Source: Candidatus Babelota bacterium
GTDB lineage: Bacteria > Dependentiae > Babeliae > Babeliales > JABCYS01
Assembly: GCA_013290085.1 (NCBI GenBank)
Contig: JABCYS010000034.1
Location: 1 to 9,129, forward strand
Length of the DNA stretch: 9,129 bases
Reading direction: 5' to 3'
Shown here: positions 1 through 6,003 of the stretch, one piece after another
How the letters are laid out: each line of letters starts with the position of its first letter
How positions within the stretch are numbered: position 1 is the first letter of the stretch
Notes under the pieces: generated by a model
Database searches by the model: none
The model's input: only the letters and a program-made list of their open reading frames with translations
What the model was told of the DNA's origin: nothing
Position numbers and translations under genes: made by a program

Positions 1-2
1 AA

Positions 3-44
3 ACACTCGTAGACAATGGCGCTAAATTTTACAGAGACCTCTAG
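3..44 (+). CDS. Possible 3' end of a gene entering from the left (partial)
   Basis: In the third forward frame the window opens with 13 sense codons (ending GAKFYRDL) followed by TAG at 42-44. The other two forward frames stop earlier, at 10-12 and 23-25. A strong hairpin terminator begins 25 bases after this stop and works in both directions, which fits a + strand gene converging on alaS. The stretch is too short to identify a family, and 13 open codons can occur by chance, so this is only a suggestion. Confidence 0.3.
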   Translation, partial: TLVDNGAKFYRDL

Positions 45-68
45 TAGTTTTTGTAGAGTATCAGGCCA

Positions 69-100
69 AAAAAGCTCATCGATTATTCGGTGGGCTTTTT
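69..100. terminator. Bidirectional rho-independent terminator after alaS
   Basis: Bases 69-82 pair with 87-100 over 14 positions (two G-T wobbles) around a four-base TTAT loop. On the minus strand the stem ends in a run of six T (73 to 68) and starts 5 bases beyond the alaS stop codon, a classic intrinsic terminator. On the + strand the stem ends in TTTTT followed by CTTTTCT, so it could also stop a transcript arriving from the left. Confidence 0.85.
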
Positions 101-105
101 CTTTT

Positions 106-2703
106 CTATGTCTGACTCTTCAGCCACTGCTTGATTTTTTCCTGCCATGATTTTTCAAGACGAGGGCCGCCACCTTGGAGTGATTGAGCGCTGCCGCCGC
201 CACGAATACCAAGGTTCTCCTGTAGCCAAGCTTGGAAATTTTTTAAATTAACCATCGCTGCAAATTCCTGTGAAAGAGCCGCCATGAAACTACTCTTTGC
301 ATCAGTAGAACTAATCAGAAAATAAAAACCAGGTTTTTGTTTTTGAAGATGAGTAGCAAGTTCTTTTAGTTCTTCACCAGACGCCTCAGGAAGCTCAAGA
401 AACAAGAATGGTATTTTGCCAACCATCTCAGTTTGCGAGAGCCAGGTAGGAACTTGTGTTTCAAAGGCCTGCTTTTTTAACTGCTTAACTTCCGCCTGCA
501 ACACCTTTAATTGATCTTTTTGTTTGTTGATTGCTGACAAAACTTCATGCGGTTGAACTTTGAATTCCTGACTTAATTTTTTGACTAAGCCATAATTTTC
601 TTGGAACAACTCAACAGCCTTCGGTCCTGTCACGGCAAAAATACGACGGTTGCCTGCGGACAAAGCAGAAACCTCGGTGATCTTAAAGCAGCCAATGTCG
701 CCCGTTGCCCGTACGTGAGTACCGCCGCATAACTCAGCAGAAAAACCAGGAACCTCAATAACCCGAACCTCTTCCGGATTATATTTTTCACCAAAGAAAG
801 CGATAACACCACGGTCAGTAGCAGCCTTGTGGGTACTGAGTGTTACTGATACCGGAATGTTTTCCTGAACTTTGGCATTCACTACATCCTCAACTTTCTT
901 AATATCCTCAGCGCTCAAATTTTCATGATACGTAAAATCAAAACGCAAATAATCAGGCTCAACCAAAGAACCTGATTGTTTAATCTGCTTCCCAAAAATT
1001 TGGATGAGGGCAGCTTGTAGCAAGTGAGTCGCGGTGTGATTTTTCATCGTATTGAGACGAAGTTGTCGGTCGACGACCTGGACCGCCGACATACCCACTT
1101 TCATTTCACCAGGGGCCGAAATTTTTGCGCCTATGGCATGATTAAATTTTTTCAGATCCAAAACTTTTGCTTGTTTGCCAGCAATGGTGATAAATCCTTG
1201 ATCACTCACCTGACCACCACACTCAACGTAAAACGGCGATCGTTGAGTAATCACCCAACACTCAGTGCCAGCAGGTACTGCATCAACCAGCTCATTATCA
1301 ACAATGAGTGCACGAATAGGAGAAGTGGTTTCTGTTTCTTGGTAGCCGGTAAATTGCGTAACCAGGTCTGCAGGAAGTTCAAGTTCTCCTTGAGATTTGG
1401 CCTGCTTCTTTCCTGATTGTTCGCGTTGTTTTTCCATCTCTTTTTCAAATCCAGCGATATCGACATCAAAGCCGCGTTCACCGGCGATAATACGAGTAAG
1501 TTCGAGTGGGAAACCAAACGTGTCATACAGTTTAAAAGTTTGTTCGCCCGAGATACTTTTGTTTTTACTTTCAGCAAAATAGGTTTCTAAAATAGCTTGG
1601 CCACGAACTAAATTTGCCGAGAATTTTTCTATCTCACTGGTGAGGATTTTTTTTATTTTTTCACGATTGATTTCCAATTCCGGGTAGATGGACCCTAACT
1701 TGTCTGCGAGTGGATCTACCAGTTCAGGAAAAATATTTTTGTTAGAAAGCTTTTGTGCAAACAAAGCTGCGCGGCGAATAATTTTACGCAACACGTAGCC
1801 ACGACCTTCGTTGGATGGCGAACCGCCATCGGCAATGATAAGCGATGAGGAACGGATATGGTCAGCTAAAACATGAAATGCTGCTTTAACTTTTTCATCC
1901 TGTTTTTTATAGTCGAGGCCAGTAAGCTGTTCTGTTTTTTTGAGCAAAGGTTCAAAAAGATCAGTGAGGAAGACCGAATCTTTCTTTTGTACCACAGCAC
2001 AAAGGCGCTCGAGCCCCATACCGGTATCAACACCAGTTTGTTTGAGTGGTTTGTCGGTGCCATCTGGTTGGCGATCATATTGCATAAAAACAAGGTTCCA
2101 GATTTCTAAAAAGCGATCGCAGGAACAACCTGGCCCACAATCTTTTTTCTTGCAGCCAATTTCTTTGCCCTGATCGATATAAATTTCTGAGCACGGGCCG
2201 CAGGGACCGGTGTCACCCATCTGCCAAAAATTATCAGCTTCGCCCAGGCGGACGATGCGTTCTTGTGGTAGGCCGATGACCGTATGCCAAATGTTGTAAG
2301 CTTCATCATCTTCACGAAACACACTGGCATGAAGGCGATCTTTGGGAAGTTGCAGGTCGGTGGTCAGGAAGTTCCAGGCATATTCAATTGCTTCTTTTTT
2401 GAAATAGTCGCCGAATGAGAAGTTGCCCATCATCTCGAAAAAAGTGAGGTGACGTTTGGTAAAACCAACGTTATCAAGATCGTTGTGCTTGCCGCCGGCG
2501 CGTACACATTTTTGTATGCTTACTGCTCGGGTGTAGCTGCGCTTTTCCTTACCCAGAAAAACGTCCTTAAATTGGTTCATGCCGGCATTGGCAAAGAGCA
2601 GGGTCGGGTCCTGTGCCGGAATGAGAGATGAGCTTGAGACTTTTTCATGTTTTCTTTGCGTAAAAAAATCAAAAAATTTTTGGCGAATTTCAGCTGAATC
2701 CAT
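106..2703 (-). CDS. alaS: Alanine--tRNA ligase
   Basis: Charges tRNA-Ala with alanine in the cytoplasm and hydrolyses mischarged Ser/Gly-tRNA-Ala. The 865-residue product has the full bacterial AlaRS layout and usual length (about 875). The N-terminal class II catalytic core includes the TFFEMMGNFSFGDYF block and motif 3 GMGLERL; a Cys-rich segment (IGCKKKDCGPGCSCDRF) precedes the conserved LEIWNLVFMQ. The editing domain has its metal ligands, H556 and H560 in HTATH and C659 and H663 in CGGTH. A coiled-coil linker and a C-Ala domain with GIRGGGSAQSLQGGG follow. No key residue is missing, so it should be active in both aminoacylation and proofreading. The start is set by AAGGA (2709-2713) five bases before ATG. 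It is a single gene, divergent from the LRR gene. A T-box leader would have been informative, but I see no T-box motif upstream. Confidence 0.98.
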   Translation of the reverse strand: MDSAEIRQKFFDFFTQRKHEKVSSSSLIPAQDPTLLFANAGMNQFKDVFLGKEKRSYTRAVSIQKCVRAGGKHNDLDNVGFTKRHLTFFEMMGNFSFGDYFKKEAIEYAWNFLTTDLQLPKDRLHASVFREDDEAYNIWHTVIGLPQERIVRLGEADNFWQMGDTGPCGPCSEIYIDQGKEIGCKKKDCGPGCSCDRFLEIWNLVFMQYDRQPDGTDKPLKQTGVDTGMGLERLCAVVQKKDSVFLTDLFEPLLKKTEQLTGLDYKKQDEKVKAAFHVLADHIRSSSLIIADGGSPSNEGRGYVLRKIIRRAALFAQKLSNKNIFPELVDPLADKLGSIYPELEINREKIKKILTSEIEKFSANLVRGQAILETYFAESKNKSISGEQTFKLYDTFGFPLELTRIIAGERGFDVDIAGFEKEMEKQREQSGKKQAKSQGELELPADLVTQFTGYQETETTSPIRALIVDNELVDAVPAGTECWVITQRSPFYVECGGQVSDQGFITIAGKQAKVLDLKKFNHAIGAKISAPGEMKVGMSAVQVVDRQLRLNTMKNHTATHLLQAALIQIFGKQIKQSGSLVEPDYLRFDFTYHENLSAEDIKKVEDVVNAKVQENIPVSVTLSTHKAATDRGVIAFFGEKYNPEEVRVIEVPGFSAELCGGTHVRATGDIGCFKITEVSALSAGNRRIFAVTGPKAVELFQENYGLVKKLSQEFKVQPHEVLSAINKQKDQLKVLQAEVKQLKKQAFETQVPTWLSQTEMVGKIPFLFLELPEASGEELKELATHLQKQKPGFYFLISSTDAKSSFMAALSQEFAAMVNLKNFQAWLQENLGIRGGGSAQSLQGGGPRLEKSWQEKIKQWLKSQT

Positions 2704-2824
2704 ACATATCCTTGAGAAACGGCGAGCGCTTGCTTAAAAAAGGTACATGAAATTAAAAATAAAGTTGGTTCAAGCATAGCTTGTTTAGCCTGAGAATTAA
2801 AGCTGGTCTTCTCTTCCGGGCGAC

Positions 2825-2861
2825 TGAGGGTTGTTCGATTCTTGATTGAACAAGTGCCTCA
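2825..2861 (+). other. Hairpin inside the intergenic region
   Basis: TGAGG (2825-2829) pairs with CCTCA (2857-2861), and TTGTTCGAT (2831-2839) pairs with ATTGAACAA (2845-2853, one wobble), leaving an asymmetric internal loop and a five-base terminal loop. CCTCA can instead pair with TGAGG at 2866-2870, so two mutually exclusive folds exist. Confidence 0.4.
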
Positions 2862-2895
2862 ATAATGAGGAAATCTGGGCAAGGATCTCGTTTTG

Positions 2896-2907
2896 TTGGA
2901 ATTCCAA
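2896..2907. promoter_or_regulatory. 12-base perfect palindrome, possible operator
   Basis: TTGGAATTCCAA is a perfect dyad lying 94 bases before the LRR start codon and 192 bases before the alaS start codon. It could bind a dimeric regulator. It also overlaps the 3' strand of the possible closing stem 2787-2914, so it may instead be part of an RNA fold. No matching second copy was noticed in the window. Confidence 0.3.
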
Positions 2908-2988
2908 TCAGGCTTTTTGTTACCATGCCGCCGTAAGATATTTTTCAGATTTGCCCATGCATTGGTTTGCCTATGTTGCGTAATTTAT

Positions 2989-2997
2989 GAGGAAGGA
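2989..2997 (+). promoter_or_regulatory. Ribosome binding site fixing the LRR start at 3002
   Basis: GAGGAAGGA lies just before the ATG at 3002. The earlier in-frame ATG at 2987 overlaps this site and has no purine-rich site of its own, so 3002 is the better start; it also places the basic residues and hydrophobic core of the signal peptide at the very N-terminus. Confidence 0.75.
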
Positions 2998-3001
2998 ATT
3001 T

Positions 3002-5224
3002 ATGTTGTTTAAAAAAACATTTTTAACATCAGTGATCTGTTCTTTGCTGGTGACAGCACAACTTTTGGGCCAGGCAGGGCAAGTGTCTGTCACCCAGGCT
3101 GTTCAGGCACGCAAGAAGGGCAGCTTTTTTCGTATGGGAAAAAAGATTTTTACATTGCCGCAGGCAGGCATTACCAGCTTGGATGGCATTGAACAGGTAG
3201 AGGGGATTGGTAAAGCCTGGTTTATAGGATTGAGTGGTAATAAGCTGGAAGTGCTTAAAGCCAACAGTTTTAACTTTCCTGTTTTTAAAGATCTTAAAGC
3301 TCTCGATCTGAGCAAGAACAAAATCAGTACCATTGAGCCGGGGGCATTTAATGGCCTTGGGAGCCTGCAGTTTTTATGGCTTGGGAGCAATCTCCTTCAA
3401 CCTATTCCTGATGGAGCGATGCAAGGGCTAAACAACGTAAAATTTGTATTTATACCCAATAACCCAGGCGCAGAGGCACTGCAAAAGCAAATTCAAAAAC
3501 AGTTACCAAAAGCCAATGTTTATATCACAACGGTAACAAAAGAAATCTTAAAAACAGCGGCTATTGCCGCTGGTATAGCACTAGCAGTAGTCGGCGTGAT
3601 AGTGGCTGCCATTTTTGTCTTTCAAAAACCAACTGAAGCTCCGAAAAAACCAGCCACAGCACCATCAATGCCTCAACCAACTGTTCCCGAATTTACCGAA
3701 AAAGACTTTTTTGAATCCTTAAGGGCGGGTGAGGCGCCAGAAAGTACTGAAGACATTGAACAATTTAAAGATTTTTTGAAAAAAACTAGCGCATATAATC
3801 TTTTAAGATTCGTTAATGAAGATGTGCCACTAAGGGACAACTATGACGCCTTGGAGGAGCGCTGGAAGCTGGTTAGGCAAGGGAATAAAGATTTGGCCTG
3901 GTTAGTTATACTAAGGCTTCGTGATGCCAAGGAGAAATTGGTGAGCACGGAAGAATGGCTCACTGTGCCAAAAAAAGAAGCCCCGCAAAAACCAACCACA
4001 GCACCATCAATGCCTCAACCAGCCGGAGTCCCGCAACAGCCAGAAGAAGCTCCGCAGGAAGAAGTACCGATGCCTGTGCCATCCGCTCCCGCAGCCGGTC
4101 CATCAATGCCTAAATCAACTTTGCCTGCAGAGCCTAAGCAAACCTTTCCCGAATTTACCGAAAAAGATTTTTTTGAAGCTATAAAGACAGGAAAGGCGCC
4201 GCAAAGTGCTGATACTGAAGCTATTAAAAAATTTAAAGAATTTTTGAATCAAACGAGCCAATATAAGCTTTTAAGATTCTTTAACGAAGATGCGCCATTG
4301 AAGAAAAATTATATGTCTTTAATAGCTCTTTGGCATCCAGATACATATAAGGGAAACAAGGCAAACAAAGAATTGGCAACCGCTGTTGCAGCAAAACTTA
4401 ATATCGCCAAGGATAAATTTGAAACAGATAGTGAATGGCGCGCAACGCCAAAAGAGGACGTGCTGAGAAAAAAAGAAATGAAACTTCGAGATGCCCTAAA
4501 TGACCTTGCAACAAAGATTTCGATTGAACAAGGACAGGGGCTAGGCCTGGGCATGTATCCAAATGATCTAGAAAAACTGAGAGGTGGTTTTATTGCGTTA
4601 GCAGGGGATTATCAAACGATGGGACTGGCTAAAGATGCCGAAAGGATTCAGGACAATATTAAAAGGATAGACGATATTCTTAAAAAGGAAGATGAGCGGC
4701 AGCTGAGACACAGAGAAAAGATGAGTCAAAGTGACCTCAATGACATTAAAGAGATGCTTCTGAAGGAAAGAGAAGTAGATATAAGGCCTGGAGCTCTAGC
4801 CCCCGAACTTGCTGATGCGATAATAGGCATGAGAAATGATTTTATTGATATAGCAAAGGATTATCAAACGATGGGATTGGCTAGCGATGCCAAAAGAATT
4901 AAGGGCATTGTCACAGAAATGAATGATATTCTTAAAAGTGAAATAACGTCTCTGAGCGCAAATGCAGAAAGGATTAAAGCAAAGATTCCGGGGTTTGAAG
5001 AGAAGGTTCGGGAGAATATTCAAAAAGGTATAAGTGTAGATGAGGATTTGAACGGTATAGCTGCGTTCTGGGACTTCATCTCCAATGCATACACAAATGC
5101 TTCAGTGGCGGCTAAAGAGTTGGGTGATCAAAAAGCCGCTTATTATGCTCAGCAAGCTCAAGAAGCAAAGGCAGAGAACGCAAAAGCCTCGGAGCGGTTG
5201 CGCCAGTACCGCGAGAAGCACTAG
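3002..5224 (+). CDS. Exported LRR membrane protein with tandem J-like domains
   Basis: A 740-residue protein of unknown function. A signal peptide (about 1-25, MLFKKTFLTSVICSLLV...) precedes three or four leucine-rich repeats (about 75-153) of the 24-residue type, with LDLSKNKISTIEPGAFNGL as the clearest. A hydrophobic segment (about 184-206, AAIAAGIALAVVGVIVAAIF) should span the membrane. Two units follow, each a Pro-rich linker containing APSMPQP and a roughly 100-residue domain starting PEFTEKDFFE (about 228-325 and 382-485). The second domain has W-HPD (HPD at 445-447) and downstream helices resembling a DnaJ J-domain; the first lacks HPD. The rest is helical, with a repeated DYQTMGLA(K/S)DA segment (536 and 620), and ends in an Ala/Glu-rich coil. 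The likely topology is LRR outside and J-like part inside, but this is inference. It is monocistronic and convergent with the next gene, and no clear terminator follows it. Confidence 0.85.
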   Translation: MLFKKTFLTSVICSLLVTAQLLGQAGQVSVTQAVQARKKGSFFRMGKKIFTLPQAGITSLDGIEQVEGIGKAWFIGLSGNKLEVLKANSFNFPVFKDLKALDLSKNKISTIEPGAFNGLGSLQFLWLGSNLLQPIPDGAMQGLNNVKFVFIPNNPGAEALQKQIQKQLPKANVYITTVTKEILKTAAIAAGIALAVVGVIVAAIFVFQKPTEAPKKPATAPSMPQPTVPEFTEKDFFESLRAGEAPESTEDIEQFKDFLKKTSAYNLLRFVNEDVPLRDNYDALEERWKLVRQGNKDLAWLVILRLRDAKEKLVSTEEWLTVPKKEAPQKPTTAPSMPQPAGVPQQPEEAPQEEVPMPVPSAPAAGPSMPKSTLPAEPKQTFPEFTEKDFFEAIKTGKAPQSADTEAIKKFKEFLNQTSQYKLLRFFNEDAPLKKNYMSLIALWHPDTYKGNKANKELATAVAAKLNIAKDKFETDSEWRATPKEDVLRKKEMKLRDALNDLATKISIEQGQGLGLGMYPNDLEKLRGGFIALAGDYQTMGLAKDAERIQDNIKRIDDILKKEDERQLRHREKMSQSDLNDIKEMLLKEREVDIRPGALAPELADAIIGMRNDFIDIAKDYQTMGLASDAKRIKGIVTEMNDILKSEITSLSANAERIKAKIPGFEEKVRENIQKGISVDEDLNGIAAFWDFISNAYTNASVAAKELGDQKAAYYAQQAQEAKAENAKASERLRQYREKH
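3650..4458 (+). repeat. Internal duplication: Pro-rich linker plus domain, two units
   Basis: The linker encoding P-TAPSMPQP occurs at 3650-3679 and again at 3992-4021 with nearly identical DNA. The following domain occurs at about 3683-3976 and 4145-4458; both start PEFTEKDFFE and share LLRF-NED-PL--NY and a closing (E/S)EW--(V/T)PK. The second linker has expanded with extra Pro/Glu-rich sequence, and the first domain is about four residues shorter exactly at the HPD loop. DNA identity is highest at the unit starts, which suggests an old duplication under uneven constraint. Confidence 0.85.
4577..4942 (+). repeat. 84-codon repeat in the C-terminal helical region
   Basis: The segments at 4577-4690 and 4829-4942 are 252 bases (84 codons) apart in register. 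Both contain the bases for DYQTMGLA, nearly identical DNA, and end with DDILKKE or NDILKSE. The Tyr/Gly/Ala spacing resembles the helix pair of a TPR motif. A more diverged third unit may lie around residues 680-725 (FWDFISNAYTNA). Confidence 0.75.
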
Positions 5225-5346
5225 AGGATTTTTTTGAATCTTAGGCAGTTGAAATATTCATCGACCTGTTTGAATAGAAGAAAGCCGCGTCTATCAAAAA
5301 TAAGTTCGCCATTTAATTGTTGGGCTGAGGGAGGTCCATCCCCTTT
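5221..5346 (-). other. Possible -1 frame extension of the small exported protein
   Basis: Slipping back one base at A AAG GGG replaces the last eight residues with a 39-residue tail that includes GELIFDRRGFLLFKQ and ends at TAG 5223-5221. The full product would be 178 residues. In the -1 frame a TAA lies immediately before the slip site and no ATG, GTG or TTG start occurs within the tail, so it can be reached only by a shift or by a past or sequencing indel in the A5G4 run. The tail's stop overlaps the last codon and stop of the convergent LRR gene. Chance openness is quite possible. Confidence 0.25.
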
Positions 5347-5756
5347 TTAGCTCCATAACTGATGGTCTTATGGCTGGCGTCAAGAAGCGGGTACACCGAA
5401 TGGTAATAACTCATCAGAGCGTCTTGCCACACCGCGTGGTTGGGTTCTTGCGCATTGGCACTTGTTTTATAGGCCTGCGAGTAGGAATTGGAATAAAGTC
5501 GCACAAGACTTTGTTGGAAGTAGTTAGGCGCATCTTTAAATGATTGGCGAACTTTTTTAAATTCTTTGTTAAAGCGTTTTTCCGATGGTTCTTTTTCCAT
5601 CAGGTAACAAATAAAAGAAGCAATGCCGTTCAGGTAACTTTGATCAAGCTTCGCATCAATATAAAAAAGCTTTGCCCACTCAGCAACCCGAGAATCTTGG
5701 GCCGTGAGTGCAAGCGGGATGCACAGGGTAAGTAGAAGTACTAATTTCTTGTTCAT
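5313..5756 (-). CDS. Small exported protein of unknown function
   Basis: A 147-residue protein that I do not recognise. It begins with a clear signal peptide (MNKKLVLLLTLCIPLALTA, likely cut before QDS). The mature part is mainly helical, rich in Tyr, Lys and Ser (FNKEFKKVRQSF, SLVRLYSNSYSQAYK), with one Cys after the signal peptide. It has no membrane segment beyond the signal, so it is probably periplasmic or secreted. The start at 5756 is preferred over ATG 5762 because AAAGGA (5765-5770) lies 8 bases upstream of it but only 2 from 5762. A promoter candidate sits at 5805-5834. It is convergent with the LRR gene. Near its 3' end, A AAG GGG (5346 to 5340) is a -1 slippery-type heptamer, and the -1 frame stays open for 39 more codons. 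Confidence 0.8.
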   Translation of the reverse strand: MNKKLVLLLTLCIPLALTAQDSRVAEWAKLFYIDAKLDQSYLNGIASFICYLMEKEPSEKRFNKEFKKVRQSFKDAPNYFQQSLVRLYSNSYSQAYKTSANAQEPNHAVWQDALMSYYHSVYPLLDASHKTISYGAKKGMDLPQPNN

Positions 5757-5764
5757 TAACATAA

Positions 5765-5770
5765 TCCTTT
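5765..5770 (-). promoter_or_regulatory. Ribosome binding site choosing start 5756
   Basis: AAAGGA on the minus strand lies 8 bases before ATG 5756 and only 2 before the in-frame ATG 5762. The spacing favours the second ATG. Confidence 0.65.
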
Positions 5771-5804
5771 TTCAAAGTGGCACATCGTGGTGTCATTTAT
5801 ACTT

Positions 5805-5834
5805 ATTCTACCGATATATATTTGCAATTTGCAA
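5805..5834 (-). promoter_or_regulatory. Sigma-70-like promoter for the small exported protein
   Basis: Read on the minus strand, TTGCAA (5834-5829) is followed after 18 bases by TAGAAT (5810-5805), a good -10. This would start transcription about 40 bases before the start codon. TTGCAA is its own reverse complement and occurs twice here (5822-5827 and 5829-5834), so it might also act as a -35 toward the ankyrin gene, although the + strand -10 choices (such as TATGAC at 5854-5859, spacing 19) are poor. Confidence 0.45.
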
Positions 5835-5860
5835 TAAATTTATTTGTTTGGATTATGACA

Positions 5861-5901
5861 AAGAGGGTGGTGGGGTGCAGCCGCCGGCGACTCTACCTCT
5901 T
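5861..5901 (+). other. GC-rich hairpin in the ankyrin gene leader
   Basis: AAGAGG (5861-5866) pairs with CCTCTT (5896-5901). Inside it, a GGTGG block can pair with CCGCC (5881-5885). The block is markedly GC-rich within an AT-rich intergenic region and sits about 100 bases before the ankyrin start codon. No T-run follows it, so it is not a terminator for the + strand. Confidence 0.3.
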
Positions 5902-5991
5902 GCTGATTCCTAGGAGCAGCTCAAAAGTCTTGTTTTTATGCGTCTCGAACAAGTACCATTACTCATAGACCTAAGTAATTGTTTTTATGGG

Positions 5992-5998
5992 AAAGGAG
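5992..5998 (+). promoter_or_regulatory. Ribosome binding site fixing the ankyrin start at 6004
   Basis: AAAGGAG ends five bases before ATG 6004. The upstream in-frame ATG at 5938 has no such site and would bury the signal peptide 22 residues inside the protein. Confidence 0.75.
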
Positions 5999-6003
5999 CG
6001 CCA

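Larger units (their letters stand above)
2787..2918 (+). ncRNA. Candidate structured RNA or leader with closing stem and T-run
   Basis: Bases 2787-2793 (AGCCTGA) pair perfectly with 2908-2914 (TCAGGCT). After a three-base bulge the helix continues with 2794-2798 (GAATT) and 2900-2904 (AATTC). This 12-pair helix encloses about 100 bases that include the hairpin at 2825-2861, and its 3' strand runs straight into T5 (2914-2918), as in terminators of small RNAs or riboregulators. Orientation is inferred from the T-run, because the minus strand has none there. It could be a free small RNA or part of the 5' leader of the LRR gene. I do not recognise an RNA family, no strong promoter precedes it, and pairing was found by eye, so confidence is low. 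Confidence 0.3.
2704..3001. other. Divergent alaS/LRR intergenic region with many inverted repeats
   Basis: No convincing protein gene lies in these 298 bases. Visible structures are a small hairpin at 2771-2783 (CAAGC/GCTTG), a larger hairpin at 2825-2861, an alternative hairpin at 2857-2870 (CCTCA/TGAGG), a perfect 12-base palindrome at 2896-2907, and a long-range complement TGGGCAA (2876-2882) with TTGCCCA (2951-2957). A weak + promoter candidate is TTGTTA (2917-2922) and TATTTT (2939-2944) spaced by 16. A minus-strand TTGAAC at 2769-2774 could be a -35 for alaS, but I see no good -10 for it. Confidence 0.5.

Noticed and set aside
1024..1416. 130-codon open frame on the + strand inside alaS
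   Set aside because: It lies wholly antisense to conserved AlaRS coding sequence, has no ribosome site and no recognisable protein features.
2826..2860. tRNA-like T-arm (GTTCGATTC)
   Set aside because: No acceptor stem, anticodon arm or CCA context surrounds it.
2866..2884. GAGGAAA-TC-GGGC resembling the conserved core of RNase P RNA
   Set aside because: Only this short stretch matches. The 3' partner motif (ACAGAAA region) and the required length of about 350 bases are absent before the LRR gene starts.
2704..2986. T-box leader for alaS
   Set aside because: No T-box core sequence (AGGGTGG-ACCGCG type) occurs on the minus strand upstream of alaS, and no terminator precedes the gene on that strand.
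2987..3001. Longer start for the LRR protein at ATG 2987
   Set aside because: That ATG overlaps the ribosome site serving 3002 and has none of its own.
5194..5235. Terminator for the LRR gene (GCGGT/ACCGC then T7)
   Set aside because: The stem is only five pairs with a nine-base loop, lies inside the coding region and is 16 bases from the T-run.
5938..6003. Longer start for the ankyrin protein at ATG 5938
   Set aside because: No ribosome site upstream, and it would put 22 residues ahead of a perfectly placed signal peptide; AAAGGAG directly precedes 6004.
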